The translations under genes were made by a program, and so were the position numbers. From an uncultured Clostridia bacterium (GTDB lineage Bacteria > Bacillota > Clostridia > Lachnospirales > CAG-274): a stretch of 64,000 nucleotides of DNA. Location of the stretch: NCBI GenBank assembly GCA_944381435.1, contig CALWLD010000001.1, forward strand, positions 1-64,000. The letters are read 5' to 3'. The notes under the pieces were generated by a model. It ran no database searches and was not told the origin of the DNA. It was given only the letters and a program-made list of their open reading frames with translations. Numbering within the stretch: position 1 is the stretch's first letter; each line of letters begins with the position of its first letter. Below, in pieces: positions 24,424 through 34,676 of this stretch.

Positions 24424-26250
24424 GTGAACAAACGAGAAGATGTTAGAAATATAGCTATTATAGCTCACGTAGACCACGGCAAAACTACCCTTGTTGATGA
24501 ACTTTTAAAACAAAGTGGTACTTTTAGGTCTAATCAGGTTATTAGGGAAAGGGTTATGGACTCTGGAGATATTGAAAGAGAAAGAGGCATAACTATCCTT
24601 TCTAAAAATACATCTGTATATTATGAAGATAAAAAGATAAACATTGTAGATACACCAGGACACGCTGATTTTGGTGGCGAAGTTGAACGTGTTTTAAAAA
24701 TGGTAGATGGTGTTGTTTTAGTTGTAGATGCTTATGAAGGTGCAATGCCTCAAACAAAGTTTGTTTTAAAAAATGCTTTATCTTTAAAACTTCCTGTTGT
24801 TGTTTGTGTAAACAAAATTGACAAGCCAGAGGCAAGACCAGATGAGGTTGTAGATGAAATATTAGAGCTTTTCATAGAGCTTGATGCAACAGATGAACAG
24901 CTAGATGCTCCTTTTGTTTTTGCATCTGCCAAAGCTGGTAAAGCATCTATGGAGGCAGACAAGGCTATGGAAGCTAGCGATATGAAATGCCTTTTTGACA
25001 CAATAATAGATTATATACCTGCTCCTGTTGGTGATATGGAAGCAGGGGTTCAAATGTTAGTTACTACTATAGACTACAACGAATATGTAGGTAGAATAGC
25101 TATTGGTAAAGTGGAAAACGGTACTATAAGAGTAAACCAAGATGCTTGTGTTGTAAACTTTAACGACAAAGATAAAAACTACAAAGTGAAAGTAAACAAG
25201 CTTTATGAATATGAAGGGCTTGAAAGGGTAGAGGTTAAATCGGCAACGGTTGGTTCTATAGTTGCAGTTAGCGGTATACCTGATATACAAATAGGAGATA
25301 CTATTGCAAGCATTGAAAACCCAGAGCCTATTGAGGTTAACAAAATTTCAGAGCCTACAATAGCTATGACTTTTTCTGTTAATGATAGCCCGTTTGCTGG
25401 TATGGAAGGTAAATTTGTTACTAGCAGACATTTAAGAGATAGATTACAAAAAGAGCTTAACACAGACGTAAGCCTTAGGGTTGAAGAAACAGAAAGCGCA
25501 GATTCTTTTAAAGTTAGCGGTCGTGGAGAACTGCATTTATCTATATTAATAGAAACAATGCGTAGAGAAGGCTATGAGTTTCAGGTTTCACGCCCTGAAG
25601 TATTATTTAAAGATATAGACGGAAAACGTTATGAGCCTATGGAAATTGCAACTATAGATGTGCCTGAAGAGTTTGTAGGTAATGTTATAGAAAAGCTTGG
25701 CACAAGAAAAGGCGAAATGATAAATATGGTACCATCTAAAGGTGGTTACACAAGGTTAGAATTTAACATACCTGCTAGAGGGCTTATTGGCTATAGAAGT
25801 GAATTTTTAACTGATACTAAAGGTAATGGTATATTAAATACTATATTTAATGATTATGAAGAATATAAAGGTGAAATTGTTAGCCGTCCTCAAGGCTCTT
25901 TAATTGCCTTTGAATCGGGCGAGGCTGTAACTTACGGGCTTTATAATGCTCAAGAACGTGGCGATTTATTTATAGGTCCTGCTACAAAAGTATATTCTGG
26001 TATGGTTGTTGGTAGAAACGCTAGAAGCGGTGATATGGAAGTAAACGTTTGTAAAAAGAAACAACTTACAAACACCCGTTCTTCCGGTGCAGATGATGCC
26101 TTAAAATTAACACCTCCTATAAATATGAGCCTAGAAAAATGTATTGAATTTATAACTGATGATGAGCTTGTTGAGGTTACACCTGAAAACTTAAGAATAA
26201 GAAAGAAAATTTTAGATGCTAACCTTAGAAAAAAAGCTAACAAAAACTAA
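24424..26250 (+). CDS. typA: Ribosome-associated GTPase TypA/BipA
   Basis: This 608-residue translational GTPase is related to EF-G and acts in ribosome assembly and stress or cold adaptation. It has G1 [10 protein letters not shown]2 region RGITI, G3 [11 protein letters not shown] and G4 [10 protein letters not shown], then the EF-G-like beta-barrel and the BipA-specific C-terminal domain ([26 protein letters not shown]). The GTG start follows AGGAGA. It forms a single-gene unit downstream of the tRNAs. Identification is certain. Confidence 0.98.
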   Translation: MNKREDVRNIAIIAHVDHGKTTLVDELLKQSGTFRSNQVIRERVMDSGDIERERGITILSKNTSVYYEDKKINIVDTPGHADFGGEVERVLKMVDGVVLVVDAYEGAMPQTKFVLKNALSLKLPVVVCVNKIDKPEARPDEVVDEILELFIELDATDEQLDAPFVFASAKAGKASMEADKAMEASDMKCLFDTIIDYIPAPVGDMEAGVQMLVTTIDYNEYVGRIAIGKVENGTIRVNQDACVVNFNDKDKNYKVKVNKLYEYEGLERVEVKSATVGSIVAVSGIPDIQIGDTIASIENPEPIEVNKISEPTIAMTFSVNDSPFAGMEGKFVTSRHLRDRLQKELNTDVSLRVEETESADSFKVSGRGELHLSILIETMRREGYEFQVSRPEVLFKDIDGKRYEPMEIATIDVPEEFVGNVIEKLGTRKGEMINMVPSKGGYTRLEFNIPARGLIGYRSEFLTDTKGNGILNTIFNDYEEYKGEIVSRPQGSLIAFESGEAVTYGLYNAQERGDLFIGPATKVYSGMVVGRNARSGDMEVNVCKKKQLTNTRSSGADDALKLTPPINMSLEKCIEFITDDELVEVTPENLRIRKKILDANLRKKANKN

Positions 26251-26278
26251 TTATAATTATTTTCAGAGATACTTTATT

Positions 26279-26312
26279 TTCAAACATAGGTGCAACTTAA
26301 TTATAACTAATT
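26279..26312 (-). repeat. Remnant of dispersed repeat A
   Basis: On the minus strand it reads ATAATTAAGTTGCACCTATG then TTTGAA, joining the 5' dyad of repeat A to its 3' dyad with the middle deleted. Confidence 0.4.
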
Positions 26313-26313
26313 A

Positions 26314-26340
26314 AAAAGAGCGGGAACAACCCGCTCTTTT
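26314..26340. terminator. Bidirectional terminator between typA and deoD
   Basis: AAAAGAGCGGG (26314-26324) pairs with CCCGCTCTTTT (26330-26340) over AACAA. T-rich on the plus side and A-rich before it, so it serves both convergent genes. Confidence 0.85.
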
Positions 26341-26388
26341 TGTGATAAATTTATTGTATATTTTTATAATGTATTACAAAAAATACAT

Positions 26389-27090
26389 TTAAGCCATAGA
26401 TAAAGCTATTTCCATCATTTTTGTAAAAGTTTTTTCACGTTTTTCAGCAGATATTTCTTCACCAGTCATTATATGGTCGCTAACTGTTAAGATACAAAGA
26501 GCGTTAGCACCAAGCCTTGCAGCATTTAGATAAAGAGCAGCAGCCTCCATTTCTACAGCTAAAACACCCATTTTAGCCCAAAGGTTATGTGCATCTTTAA
26601 ATTCTGAATAAAAAATATCGCTAGATAAAATATTGCCTATATGTACAGGTACATTTTTGCTATCTGCTATGTTTTTAGCTTTTTCTAAAAGAGCATAGCT
26701 ACAAGTAGGAGCGAAAGTTCCTGGTAATTGATATTGGCTTGCAAAGTTAGAATCGGTTGAAGCAGACATACCAAAAACTATGTCATATACTGCTAAGTCT
26801 TTGCTAAGTGCTCCACAAGAGCCTATCCTTATAAGGTTTTTAACGCCAAATGTTTTTATAAGCTCATAAGAATAAATACCTATGCTAGGCATACCCATTC
26901 CTGTTCCCATAACAGATATTTTTTTACCGTTATATGTGCCTGTGTATCCTAAAGCACCTCTTACAGCGTTAAATTGCACAGGATTTTCTAAAAAATTTTC
27001 TGCTATAAATTTTGCCCTTAAAGGGTCGCCTGGTAATAAAATTGTTTCTGCTATTTCGGCAGTTTGGTTAATATGTGGTGTATTTTTCAT
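26389..27090 (-). CDS. deoD: Purine-nucleoside phosphorylase DeoD type
   Basis: DeoD cleaves purine (deoxy)nucleosides with phosphate to free base and (deoxy)ribose 1-phosphate in nucleoside salvage. The 233-residue protein matches the hexameric bacterial class: LLPGDPLRAK (phosphate loop), GTGMGMPSIGIY, RIGSCGAL and EMEAAALY, with the catalytic Asp in TVSDHIMTGE. His5 (PHINQ) is also kept. The start is preceded by AAAAGGAG on the minus strand. No purine riboswitch is visible upstream. Confidence 0.96.
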   Translation of the reverse strand: MKNTPHINQTAEIAETILLPGDPLRAKFIAENFLENPVQFNAVRGALGYTGTYNGKKISVMGTGMGMPSIGIYSYELIKTFGVKNLIRIGSCGALSKDLAVYDIVFGMSASTDSNFASQYQLPGTFAPTCSYALLEKAKNIADSKNVPVHIGNILSSDIFYSEFKDAHNLWAKMGVLAVEMEAAALYLNAARLGANALCILTVSDHIMTGEEISAEKREKTFTKMMEIALSMA

Positions 27091-27297
27091 AAAAAATCAG
27101 CTCCTTTTATATTTTTTATTAAATTATATAATAAAAATGTATAAATTTCAATTAAAATAAAAATATAAAATTATAATAAACATTATAAATAAAAAATATA
27201 TAAAAAAACTATAAAATATATAAATAACTATCGACATATTTAATAATTTTATGTATAATTAATATAACCATTATAAAAAGAGAATTGGGTGATTTTA

Positions 27298-28110
27298 ATG
27301 CAACAAATATCTGATAAAGAATTTTCTATGATTAGTGCATATATAAAAAATAATTATGGTATAAGCCTAGCGTCAGATAAAAAGTCTCTAGTATATTCTA
27401 GGTTAAAAAATGTACTGGATAAAAAGGGTTTGAAGGATTTTACAGAATATTACAACTATTTAATACACGATAAAACAGGAGAAGCATCTATAACTTTTAT
27501 CGATAAAATTACAACAAACCATACATTTTTTATGCGTGAAGTAGACCATTTTGAATATTTAAAAGAAACGGTACTTCCATACATAGAAAATAGTGCAAAA
27601 GACAAAGATGTTAGAATTTGGTGTGCGGGGTGTTCATCAGGAGAAGAATCTTATACTTTAGAAATGATTTTAACAGATTATTTTAAAAACAAAGGAAACT
27701 GGGATACAGAGCTTTTAGCTACAGATATCTCTACAGAAATTTTAAAAAAAGCTATAAAAGGTGTTTATACAAAAGACCAAATAAAACCTTTAAGCGAAGC
27801 TTGGAAAAATAACTATTTTAAACCAATAAGCGATAGCAAAGTTACAGTTATAGACAGCATAAAGAAAAATATAACTTATAGAAAATTTAACTTGATGGAG
27901 CCTAAGTTTCCGTTTAAAAAGAAATTTCAAGTTATATTTTGCAGAAATGTTATGATATACTTTGACGATGATACAAGAACAAAACTTATTAAAAAGTTTT
28001 ATGATTCATCTGAAAAAGGGGCTTATCTTTTCATAGGGCATTCTGAAACCTTAAATAACATAGATACAGACTATGAATATGTTATGCCTGCAGTATATAG
28101 AAAAAAATAA
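27298..28110 (+). CDS. cheR: Chemotaxis protein methyltransferase CheR
   Basis: CheR methylates glutamates on chemoreceptors using S-adenosylmethionine. The 270-residue protein has an N-terminal helical domain (about 1-75) with TTNHTFFMRE and a SAM-binding domain with WCAGCSSGEESYTL and LATDIS. The later motif IFCRNVMIYF is typical of CheR. A GTG at 27289 is in frame, but GGGTGAT at 27287-27293 fits ATG 27298 better as its ribosome site. It heads the cheR-cheA-cheW-cheB cluster. Confidence 0.95.
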   Translation: MQQISDKEFSMISAYIKNNYGISLASDKKSLVYSRLKNVLDKKGLKDFTEYYNYLIHDKTGEASITFIDKITTNHTFFMREVDHFEYLKETVLPYIENSAKDKDVRIWCAGCSSGEESYTLEMILTDYFKNKGNWDTELLATDISTEILKKAIKGVYTKDQIKPLSEAWKNNYFKPISDSKVTVIDSIKKNITYRKFNLMEPKFPFKKKFQVIFCRNVMIYFDDDTRTKLIKKFYDSSEKGAYLFIGHSETLNNIDTDYEYVMPAVYRKK

Positions 28111-28224
28111 TAGTATAGTTTGATTTTTTTTGAAATTTTGTTATAATTATATTTAAGAGGATTTTTACAAATAATATTTCAAGATTAGAAATAAATTATT
28201 AATGACGGAAGGGATTGATTTTAG

Positions 28225-30537
28225 GTGGCGGATTTTTCAAGAGAATCTATGTTAGATATGTTTATATTTGAAATGAACCAACTTGTAGACCAATTAGAAC
28301 AGCTTATAATAGAGTGTGAAGATGGTTACTCGATGGATAATATTAATGAAATATTTAGAATAATGCACACTATCAAAGGCTCTGCAGCTATGATGATGTA
28401 TGAAAATGTTTCTAAAACAGCACACGCTATAGAAGACGTTTTCTTCTTTTTAAGAGAAGAAAACCCATCAGATGTAAACTATTCTAACCTTACAGATTTA
28501 GTTTTAGAAGGTATGGATTTTATAAAAAATGAGCTAGATAAAATAGCAGATTCTGGAGAGGCAGATACAGACCCTACAGAGGTTATTAAAAGAATAAAAG
28601 CTTTCTTAAGTGTTTTAAAAGGTGAAGAAGCTGAAGAAAAAACAGATAAAAACGAAAGTAAAGATGATAAAAAAGTAGAAAATGTACAAGCGTCTGTTGA
28701 TACATCAAACTTTGAAAATAAATTTGAATGTCATCTTTATTTTGAAGAAGAAAGCGGTATGGAAAACATAAGAGCTTTTAATGTTATAAACCATTTAAAA
28801 GACTTTGGTGAGGTTGTAAACACTATACCTAAAGAAGTTACAGATGAAAAATCAGAAGAAATTATTAAAAAAGAAGGTTTTAAGTTTGTTATAGCTACAG
28901 ATTTATCTTACGAACAAATACACGAAGCTATTAATTCTACTATATATTTAAAAAGCTTTGAGCTTAATCCTTATGTTTTAAGAAGATATAAAGCTACAAT
29001 ACATTTTGACGATGGTTGTGAAATGGAAAACGTTCGTTCTTATACAATTGTACATAACTTAGAATCTATTGCAGAAGATATATCTTATGAGCCACAAGAC
29101 GTTATATCAGAAGATTCTATAGAAATAATAAGAGATAAAGGGTTTAAAATAGAATTTTCTATTAATAAAGATTATGACGATGTACACGAAATGCTTAGCC
29201 AAACTGTGTTTTTAAAAAGTTTAAACCTTGAAGAGATAGAAATAAAAGAGGAAGTTAAAGAAGAGGTTAAAGAACAGCCTAAAGAAGAGGTTAAAGAACA
29301 ACCTAAAGAACAACCTAAAGAACAGCCTAAAAAGGCAAACGATAAAGCAAAAGAAAGTAACAGCAAAAAACAAGGCTCTTCTCAACAAATGATAAGCGTT
29401 AGCATAGGTAAGCTTGACCAACTGTTAAACCTTATGGGCGAGCTTGTTATATCAGAAGCTATGACTACCCAAAACCCAGACCTAGATGGCTTAGAGCTTG
29501 AAAACTTTAACAAATCGGCAAGACAGCTTAGAAAAATTATAAAAGATGTACAAGATAGCGTTATGAGTATGCGTATGGTAACTTTAGATGCTACCTTCTT
29601 TAAAATGCAAAGAATAGTTAGAGATATGTGTAAAGCTCTTGGCAAAAATATAGAGCTTATCATAGAAGGTAGAGATACAGAAGTTGATAAAAACATTATC
29701 GAACATATAGCAGACCCTCTTATGCACATAATAAGAAACTCTGTAGACCACGGTATAGAACTACCTGAAGACAGGGTTAAAGAAGGTAAAGATGAAAAAG
29801 GGGTTATTAAGCTAGAGGCTAGAAACTCTGGCGGAGAGATACTTATAAGCGTTAAAGATGACGGTGCTGGCATTAACAAAGAAAAAGTTATGGCTAAAGC
29901 TAAATCGGCAGGTATTCTTAAAAAACCAGAAGAAGAATATACAGATAGAGAAATATACCAGCTTATATTCCACGCAGGTTTATCTACAAAAGAAGCTGTT
30001 ACTAGCTATTCTGGACGTGGTGTTGGTATGGACGTTGTTACAGCTAACATAGAGGCAGTTGGAGGTAGCATTATTGTAGAAAGTGAACAAGGCTACGGCA
30101 CAACTACTATACTTAAAATACCTTTAACTCTTGCTATTATTGAAGGTATGTTAATTAGTATGGGTGGAAACAAATATACTATACCTATTGCTGCTATACA
30201 AGAAACATTTAAAACTAAAAAAGAAAACATATTCCTAGACCCAGACGGCAATGAAATGATAATACTTAGAGATGATGTATTTAACCTTGTTAGGTTATAT
30301 GACTTCTTTAATGCACCTACAGATATTAAAGATATAGAAGATGGTGTTGTTATTAGGCTTGAAATAGAAGGAAGAACTGTTTGCCTGTTTGTTGATGAGC
30401 TTATAGGAGAGCAACAGGTGGTTGTAAAAAGCATACCTAAATACATTAAAAAAGTAAAAGGTATAAGCGGTTGTACCCTTCTTGGAAACGGTGACATTTC
30501 TTTAATTATAGATGTTGCAGGATTTTATGACAACTAA
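28225..30537 (+). CDS. cheA: Chemotaxis histidine kinase CheA with tandem P2 domains
   Basis: CheA autophosphorylates and passes phosphate to CheY and CheB. Of its 770 residues, the P1 domain carries His48 in MHTIKGSAA. Two homologous P2-like units follow (about 170-252 and 254-337), both with the pattern (ESGMENIR/GCEMENVR)...(FNVINHL/YTIVHNL). A KEEVKEQPKEQ-rich linker (about 340-375) leads to the P3 dimerisation helices. The P4 kinase has HIIRNSVDHGIE, DDGAGI and GRGVGMDVV, and the P5 CheW-like domain ends the protein. It starts with GTG after GGAAGGGA. One P2 is usual, so the duplication is notable. Confidence 0.96.
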   Translation: MADFSRESMLDMFIFEMNQLVDQLEQLIIECEDGYSMDNINEIFRIMHTIKGSAAMMMYENVSKTAHAIEDVFFFLREENPSDVNYSNLTDLVLEGMDFIKNELDKIADSGEADTDPTEVIKRIKAFLSVLKGEEAEEKTDKNESKDDKKVENVQASVDTSNFENKFECHLYFEEESGMENIRAFNVINHLKDFGEVVNTIPKEVTDEKSEEIIKKEGFKFVIATDLSYEQIHEAINSTIYLKSFELNPYVLRRYKATIHFDDGCEMENVRSYTIVHNLESIAEDISYEPQDVISEDSIEIIRDKGFKIEFSINKDYDDVHEMLSQTVFLKSLNLEEIEIKEEVKEEVKEQPKEEVKEQPKEQPKEQPKKANDKAKESNSKKQGSSQQMISVSIGKLDQLLNLMGELVISEAMTTQNPDLDGLELENFNKSARQLRKIIKDVQDSVMSMRMVTLDATFFKMQRIVRDMCKALGKNIELIIEGRDTEVDKNIIEHIADPLMHIIRNSVDHGIELPEDRVKEGKDEKGVIKLEARNSGGEILISVKDDGAGINKEKVMAKAKSAGILKKPEEEYTDREIYQLIFHAGLSTKEAVTSYSGRGVGMDVVTANIEAVGGSIIVESEQGYGTTTILKIPLTLAIIEGMLISMGGNKYTIPIAAIQETFKTKKENIFLDPDGNEMIILRDDVFNLVRLYDFFNAPTDIKDIEDGVVIRLEIEGRTVCLFVDELIGEQQVVVKSIPKYIKKVKGISGCTLLGNGDISLIIDVAGFYDN

Positions 30538-30554
30538 CATAGGGGGATAGAAAA

Positions 30555-31016
30555 ATGGAAAACGAATTATATCAAAATATATCTGAAAATGATACTACTA
30601 AAAATAAATACTTAACATTTGTTGTAGATGATGAAATCTTTGGTATAGATATAAGCCACGTTATAGAAATTATACCTGTGCCTGCTATAACTTGGATGCC
30701 AGAAAATCCAGAGGCTATAAAAGGTATTATAAACCTTAGAGGCTCTATCATACCTGTTATAGACGTTAGAATAAGATTTAACAAAGAAGAAAGACCTTAT
30801 GATGAATTTACTTGTATAATTATTATAGAATATGAAGATAACCAAATAGGTATTATTGTAGATACAGTAAATGAAGTGCTATATATCCCTAAAGGGTTTA
30901 TATCTTCACCGCCTAATGCAAAGCTTAAATATCAAAACAAATTTATAAAGGCAATTGGTAAAATGAACGATGAAGTACAACTTTTATTAGACCTTGATAA
31001 ATTTTTATATTGCTAG
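30555..31016 (+). CDS. cheW: Chemotaxis coupling protein CheW
   Basis: CheW links chemoreceptors to CheA. The 153-residue protein is an SH3-like double barrel with VVDDEIFGIDISHVIEI and GIINLRGSIIPVIDVR (the receptor-contact arginine is kept) and GIIVDTVNEV. It lies 17 bp after cheA in the same operon, with its ribosome site AGGGGG. The length is typical. Confidence 0.96.
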   Translation: MENELYQNISENDTTKNKYLTFVVDDEIFGIDISHVIEIIPVPAITWMPENPEAIKGIINLRGSIIPVIDVRIRFNKEERPYDEFTCIIIIEYEDNQIGIIVDTVNEVLYIPKGFISSPPNAKLKYQNKFIKAIGKMNDEVQLLLDLDKFLYC

Positions 31017-31036
31017 ATATGGCTTTATAACTTATA

Positions 31037-31160
31037 ATCAATTTTTTGAATGATTTACGTTCAAAAACAGGTGCTTCTAAAATTTATTTAATTAAAATTT
31101 AATACAAAAAACGTATATAAATTTTAATTAAATAAATTAAGTTGTACCTTAATTGTAATT
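31037..31160 (-). repeat. Dispersed repeat A, copy A4 (inverted)
   Basis: This is a full-length copy in minus orientation between cheW and cheB. On the minus strand it begins AATTACAATTAAGGTACAAC and ends TTTTTTGAATGA...TTGATT. The 3' dyad is partly decayed (TTTGAACGTAAATCATTCAA). Confidence 0.8.
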
Positions 31161-31168
31161 AATAAAAT

Positions 31169-31195
31169 AGCTCTGATAAGGTAATTATCAGAGCT
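31169..31195. terminator. Hairpin between cheW and cheB
   Basis: AGCTCTGATAA (31169-31179) pairs with TTATCAGAGCT (31185-31195). There is no T-tract after it on the plus strand, so it may attenuate rather than end transcription into cheB. Confidence 0.5.
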
Positions 31196-31267
31196 TAAGT
31201 TGTAAATAAATTAATTAATATAAAATTTAAGCTTTACAAAAATAATTATTTAATTGGGGGGATATTT

Positions 31268-32260
31268 TTGAAACAAGCTAATATTATTTTATTTTCAAAA
31301 TCTTCACAATTTTTAAGTGTTACAAAGAAGACTTTAGAAAGCTATAAAATAAACGTAGAAGAATGTATTAAAAATTTAAAAGATATAAAAAAATATGCTA
31401 ATAATAAAAACAAAATATTCGTAGTACAGGTGCCATATAATGAAAAAGTAGAGGCAAGAGAAATAGTAGAGTTTTTCTCCAAAACTAACATTAACTGGAT
31501 ATGTGTTGGACAGGATAGTAGCATAAATTTTTTTGCTATGACAAAAGGTGCTATGGCTAATATCATTTTAAAGCAAATTCCTACTGCTACAGAATATAAA
31601 GTTTTTATAAAAGGGTTAGTTAGCAAGATAAACCAATCTGTAGAGATAGCTAGCATAATAAATGCAAAAACAATAAAAAGACGAGTAAATAAAGATTTTA
31701 AAAAAATAATAGCCATAGGTGCATCTACAGGTGGTACAGAGGCTGTACAATCTATACTTACATCATTAAATGAGGATATACCACCTATTGTGATTGTTAT
31801 ACATATGCCAGCAGGATTTACAAGAATGTATGCTAACAGGCTTAATGAACTTTGCAAAATGTATGTAAAAGAGGCAGAAGATGGGGATATGCTTAGATAT
31901 GGAGTGGTTTATTTAGCACCAGGGGGATATCATATGCGTGTTATTAAAAAGAGAGGTAAGCTATATATATCTTGCAAGGAAGAAACAAAAGTAAACGGGC
32001 ATATGCCTTCTGTAGATGTTCTCTTTGAAAGCATAGCTAAAGATGTTGCACCATATGTTGTTTCTGCTATATTAACAGGTATGGGCAATGATGGAGCTTT
32101 AGGTATGTTAAATATAAAAAATAAAGGGGGGTTTACCATAGGTCAAAGCAAAGAAAGTTGCGTTGTTTATGGTATGCCAAAGGTTGCAAACGAAATAGGC
32201 GGAGTTATGGTTCAGGCAGATTTAGAAGATATACCAAAAATAATAATGAAGAATATTTAA
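31268..32260 (+). CDS. cheB: CheB-type methylesterase with degenerate receiver domain
   Basis: CheB removes methyl groups from, and deamidates, chemoreceptors. The catalytic domain (about 145-330) is complete: Ser153 in GASTGGTE, His179 in IVIHMPAGFT and Asp275 in GMGNDGALG. The N-terminal 125 residues have receiver-like length, but the acidic pair after the first strand is replaced (IILFSKSSQF). The strand that should carry the phosphorylated Asp reads FVVQVPYN, without an acidic residue. Regulation by CheA phosphorylation is therefore doubtful. The start is TTG after GGGGGGAT. It is separated from cheW by repeat A4. Confidence 0.88.
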   Translation: MKQANIILFSKSSQFLSVTKKTLESYKINVEECIKNLKDIKKYANNKNKIFVVQVPYNEKVEAREIVEFFSKTNINWICVGQDSSINFFAMTKGAMANIILKQIPTATEYKVFIKGLVSKINQSVEIASIINAKTIKRRVNKDFKKIIAIGASTGGTEAVQSILTSLNEDIPPIVIVIHMPAGFTRMYANRLNELCKMYVKEAEDGDMLRYGVVYLAPGGYHMRVIKKRGKLYISCKEETKVNGHMPSVDVLFESIAKDVAPYVVSAILTGMGNDGALGMLNIKNKGGFTIGQSKESCVVYGMPKVANEIGGVMVQADLEDIPKIIMKNI

Positions 32261-32372
32261 AAATTTATTAAAATTTATATTGTATATATTAAAAAAAAGG
32301 ATTATAATATTATTTATAATAAATCATATTATAAAAGTAGAGTATATAATCTATTTTTTAAGGAGGATAAAA

Positions 32373-33374
32373 ATGAACTTTTTAGATGAAATTAAAAATC
32401 TTGCAAAAGCAGATAAAAAAACTATTGTTTTGCCAGAATCTTTAGAAATGAGAATTTTAGAGGCTACGCAAGAAATATTAAAAGAAGAGATAGCTAACAT
32501 TATATTAATAGGAAATAGAGAAGAAATATTAGCAAAAGCAGGTAGCCTAGATATATCTAAAGCTACAATAATAGACCCTGAAAATTATGATAAAATAGAT
32601 GTTTTAATAGATAAATTTGTAGAGCTTAGAAAAGATAAAGGTATTGATGAAGCTAAAGCTAGAGAAATACTTTTAAAAGACCCATTATATTTTGGTGTTT
32701 TATTAGTAAAATGTGATATAGCAGATGGTATGGTTGCTGGTGCTATTACATCTACAGCTAATGTTTTAAGACCATCTTTACAAATTATAAAAACAGCTCC
32801 TGGTGTTAAAACAGTTTCTGCTTTCTTTTTAATGATAGTGCCAAACTGTGAATATGGTGAGCACGGTGTGTTTGTATTTGGTGATTGTGGTTTATGCCAA
32901 AACCCTACAAGCCAAGAGCTTTCTGCCATTGCTAAAAGCTCTGCTGAGTCTTTTGAAAGCTTTACAGGTAAACAAGCAAGAGTTGCTCTTCTTTCACACT
33001 CTACAAAAGGTAGTGCAAGCCACCCTGATGTAGATAAAGTGTTAAAAGCTTTAGAGATTATAAAAGAAGAACATAAAGACCTTATCGTAGATGGTGAGTT
33101 CCAATTAGATGCTGCTATCGTTCCTGAAATTGCAAAAACAAAAGCACCAGATAGCCAAGTTGCAGGCACAGCAAACGTTCTTATCTTCCCAGATTTAGAC
33201 GCAGGTAATATCGGTTATAAATTAGTACAAAGATTTGCAAAAGCAGATGCTTATGGCCCTATAACTCAAGGCCTTGCAAAACCTGTAAACGACTTATCAA
33301 GAGGTTGTAGCCCAAGCGATGTAGTTGGGGTTGTAGCTCTTACAGCTGTTCAATCACAAAAAAGTAATAAATAA
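32373..33374 (+). CDS. pta: Phosphate acetyltransferase
   Basis: Pta converts acetyl-CoA and phosphate to acetyl phosphate. The 333-residue short form has the PTA_PTB fold with motifs DCGLCQNPT, SHSTKGSASHPDVDKV and GELQ-like DGEFQLDAA. An upstream in-frame ATG at 32280 would add 31 unlikely hydrophobic residues. AGGAGG at 32361-32366 fixes the start at 32373. It is followed 18 bp later by ackA, together making ATP and acetate by substrate-level phosphorylation. Confidence 0.97.
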   Translation: MNFLDEIKNLAKADKKTIVLPESLEMRILEATQEILKEEIANIILIGNREEILAKAGSLDISKATIIDPENYDKIDVLIDKFVELRKDKGIDEAKAREILLKDPLYFGVLLVKCDIADGMVAGAITSTANVLRPSLQIIKTAPGVKTVSAFFLMIVPNCEYGEHGVFVFGDCGLCQNPTSQELSAIAKSSAESFESFTGKQARVALLSHSTKGSASHPDVDKVLKALEIIKEEHKDLIVDGEFQLDAAIVPEIAKTKAPDSQVAGTANVLIFPDLDAGNIGYKLVQRFAKADAYGPITQGLAKPVNDLSRGCSPSDVVGVVALTAVQSQKSNK

Positions 33375-33392
33375 TTTTGGAGGTATATATAA

Positions 33393-34580
33393 ATGAAAGT
33401 TTTAGTATTAAATTGTGGTAGCTCTTCTTTAAAATATCAATTAATAGATATGTCAACAGAAACTCCTTTAGCTTCTGGTTTATGCGAAAGAATAGGTATT
33501 GACGGTAGACTTAAACATAAAGGCAAAGAAGTTTATGAAGTAGAACAAGAAATGAAAAACCACGAAGATGCAATAAAAATGGTTATAGACGCTTTATTAG
33601 ATGAAAAACACGGCGTTATATCAGATATTAAAGAAATAAATGCTGTTGGTCATCGTGTTGTACACGGTGGAGAACACTTTGCAAGCTCTGTAGTTATAAA
33701 CGATGATGTTATCAAAGCTATTGAAGATTGTATAGACTTAGCTCCTCTTCATAACCCTGCTAACTTAATGGGTATTAGAGCTTGTGAAAGCTTAATGCCT
33801 GGCGTATCACAAGTTGCTGTTTTTGATACAGCTTTTCACCAAACAATGCCAGAAAAAGCTTATCTTTACGGTATCCCTTATGAATTATACGAAAAATACA
33901 AAATACGTAGATATGGTTTCCACGGTACAAGCCATAAATATGTATCTGAAAGAGCAGCTAGCGTTTTAGGCAAAGATATTAAAGATTTAAAAATTATTAC
34001 TTGCCATTTAGGTAACGGTGGTAGCGTTGCTGCTATTAACGGTGGTAAATGTATGGACACAAGTATGGGCTTTACACCTCTTGAAGGTCTTGTAATGGGT
34101 ACTAGATGCGGTGATATAGACCCTGCTGTTGTATCATTTATTATGGAAAAAGAAGGCTTAGATAACAAACAAGTAGATGAGCTTATGAACAAAAAATCTG
34201 GTGTTTTAGGTTTATCTGGTGTATCTAGCGACTTTAGAGATATTGAAAACGCTGCTAAAGAAGGTAACAAAAGAGCTCAGATAGCTTTAGATACTTTCCA
34301 TTACAAAGTAGCTAAATATATTGGTGAATATACTTCTACTTTAAACGGCGTTGATGTTATTGTATTTACTGCAGGTCTTGGCGAAAACAGTAAAGATAGC
34401 AGAAAAGAAATTTGCAGTTATTTATCTTGGCTTGGTATTGAGCTTGATGATGAAAAAAACTCTAAAAGAGGCGAAGAGCTTGTTATATCTGTAGATAGCT
34501 CAAAAATCAAAGTTTTAGTTATACCTACAAATGAAGAATTAGTTATTGCAAGAGATACAAAAGAATTACTTGACAAATAA
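33393..34580 (+). CDS. ackA: Acetate kinase
   Basis: AckA transfers phosphate from acetyl phosphate to ADP. The 395-residue ASKHA-fold protein shows [13 protein letters not shown] at the N-terminus (Asn7, Ser10, Ser12), [15 protein letters not shown], the nucleotide motif [12 protein letters not shown] and the late motif FTAGLGENS. Ribosome site GGAGG. It is co-transcribed with pta. Identification is certain. Confidence 0.98.
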   Translation: MKVLVLNCGSSSLKYQLIDMSTETPLASGLCERIGIDGRLKHKGKEVYEVEQEMKNHEDAIKMVIDALLDEKHGVISDIKEINAVGHRVVHGGEHFASSVVINDDVIKAIEDCIDLAPLHNPANLMGIRACESLMPGVSQVAVFDTAFHQTMPEKAYLYGIPYELYEKYKIRRYGFHGTSHKYVSERAASVLGKDIKDLKIITCHLGNGGSVAAINGGKCMDTSMGFTPLEGLVMGTRCGDIDPAVVSFIMEKEGLDNKQVDELMNKKSGVLGLSGVSSDFRDIENAAKEGNKRAQIALDTFHYKVAKYIGEYTSTLNGVDVIVFTAGLGENSKDSRKEICSYLSWLGIELDDEKNSKRGEELVISVDSSKIKVLVIPTNEELVIARDTKELLDK

Positions 34581-34676
34581 TAAATAAACCTTTATAATAT
34601 AGGTTGTGTTTTATGTAATTAATTTGGGTTTTTTACCTTAATTATTCATTTGTTCGTATAGAGCAGGAGTGTTTTT

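Noticed and set aside
29221-29421. Minus-strand frames opposite the cheA linker
   Set aside because: They are repetitive shadows of the KEEVKEQPKEQ coding repeats with no ribosome site.
32280-32372. N-terminal extension of pta by 31 hydrophobic residues
   Set aside because: AGGAGG sits just before ATG 32373, and Pta has no such membrane segment.
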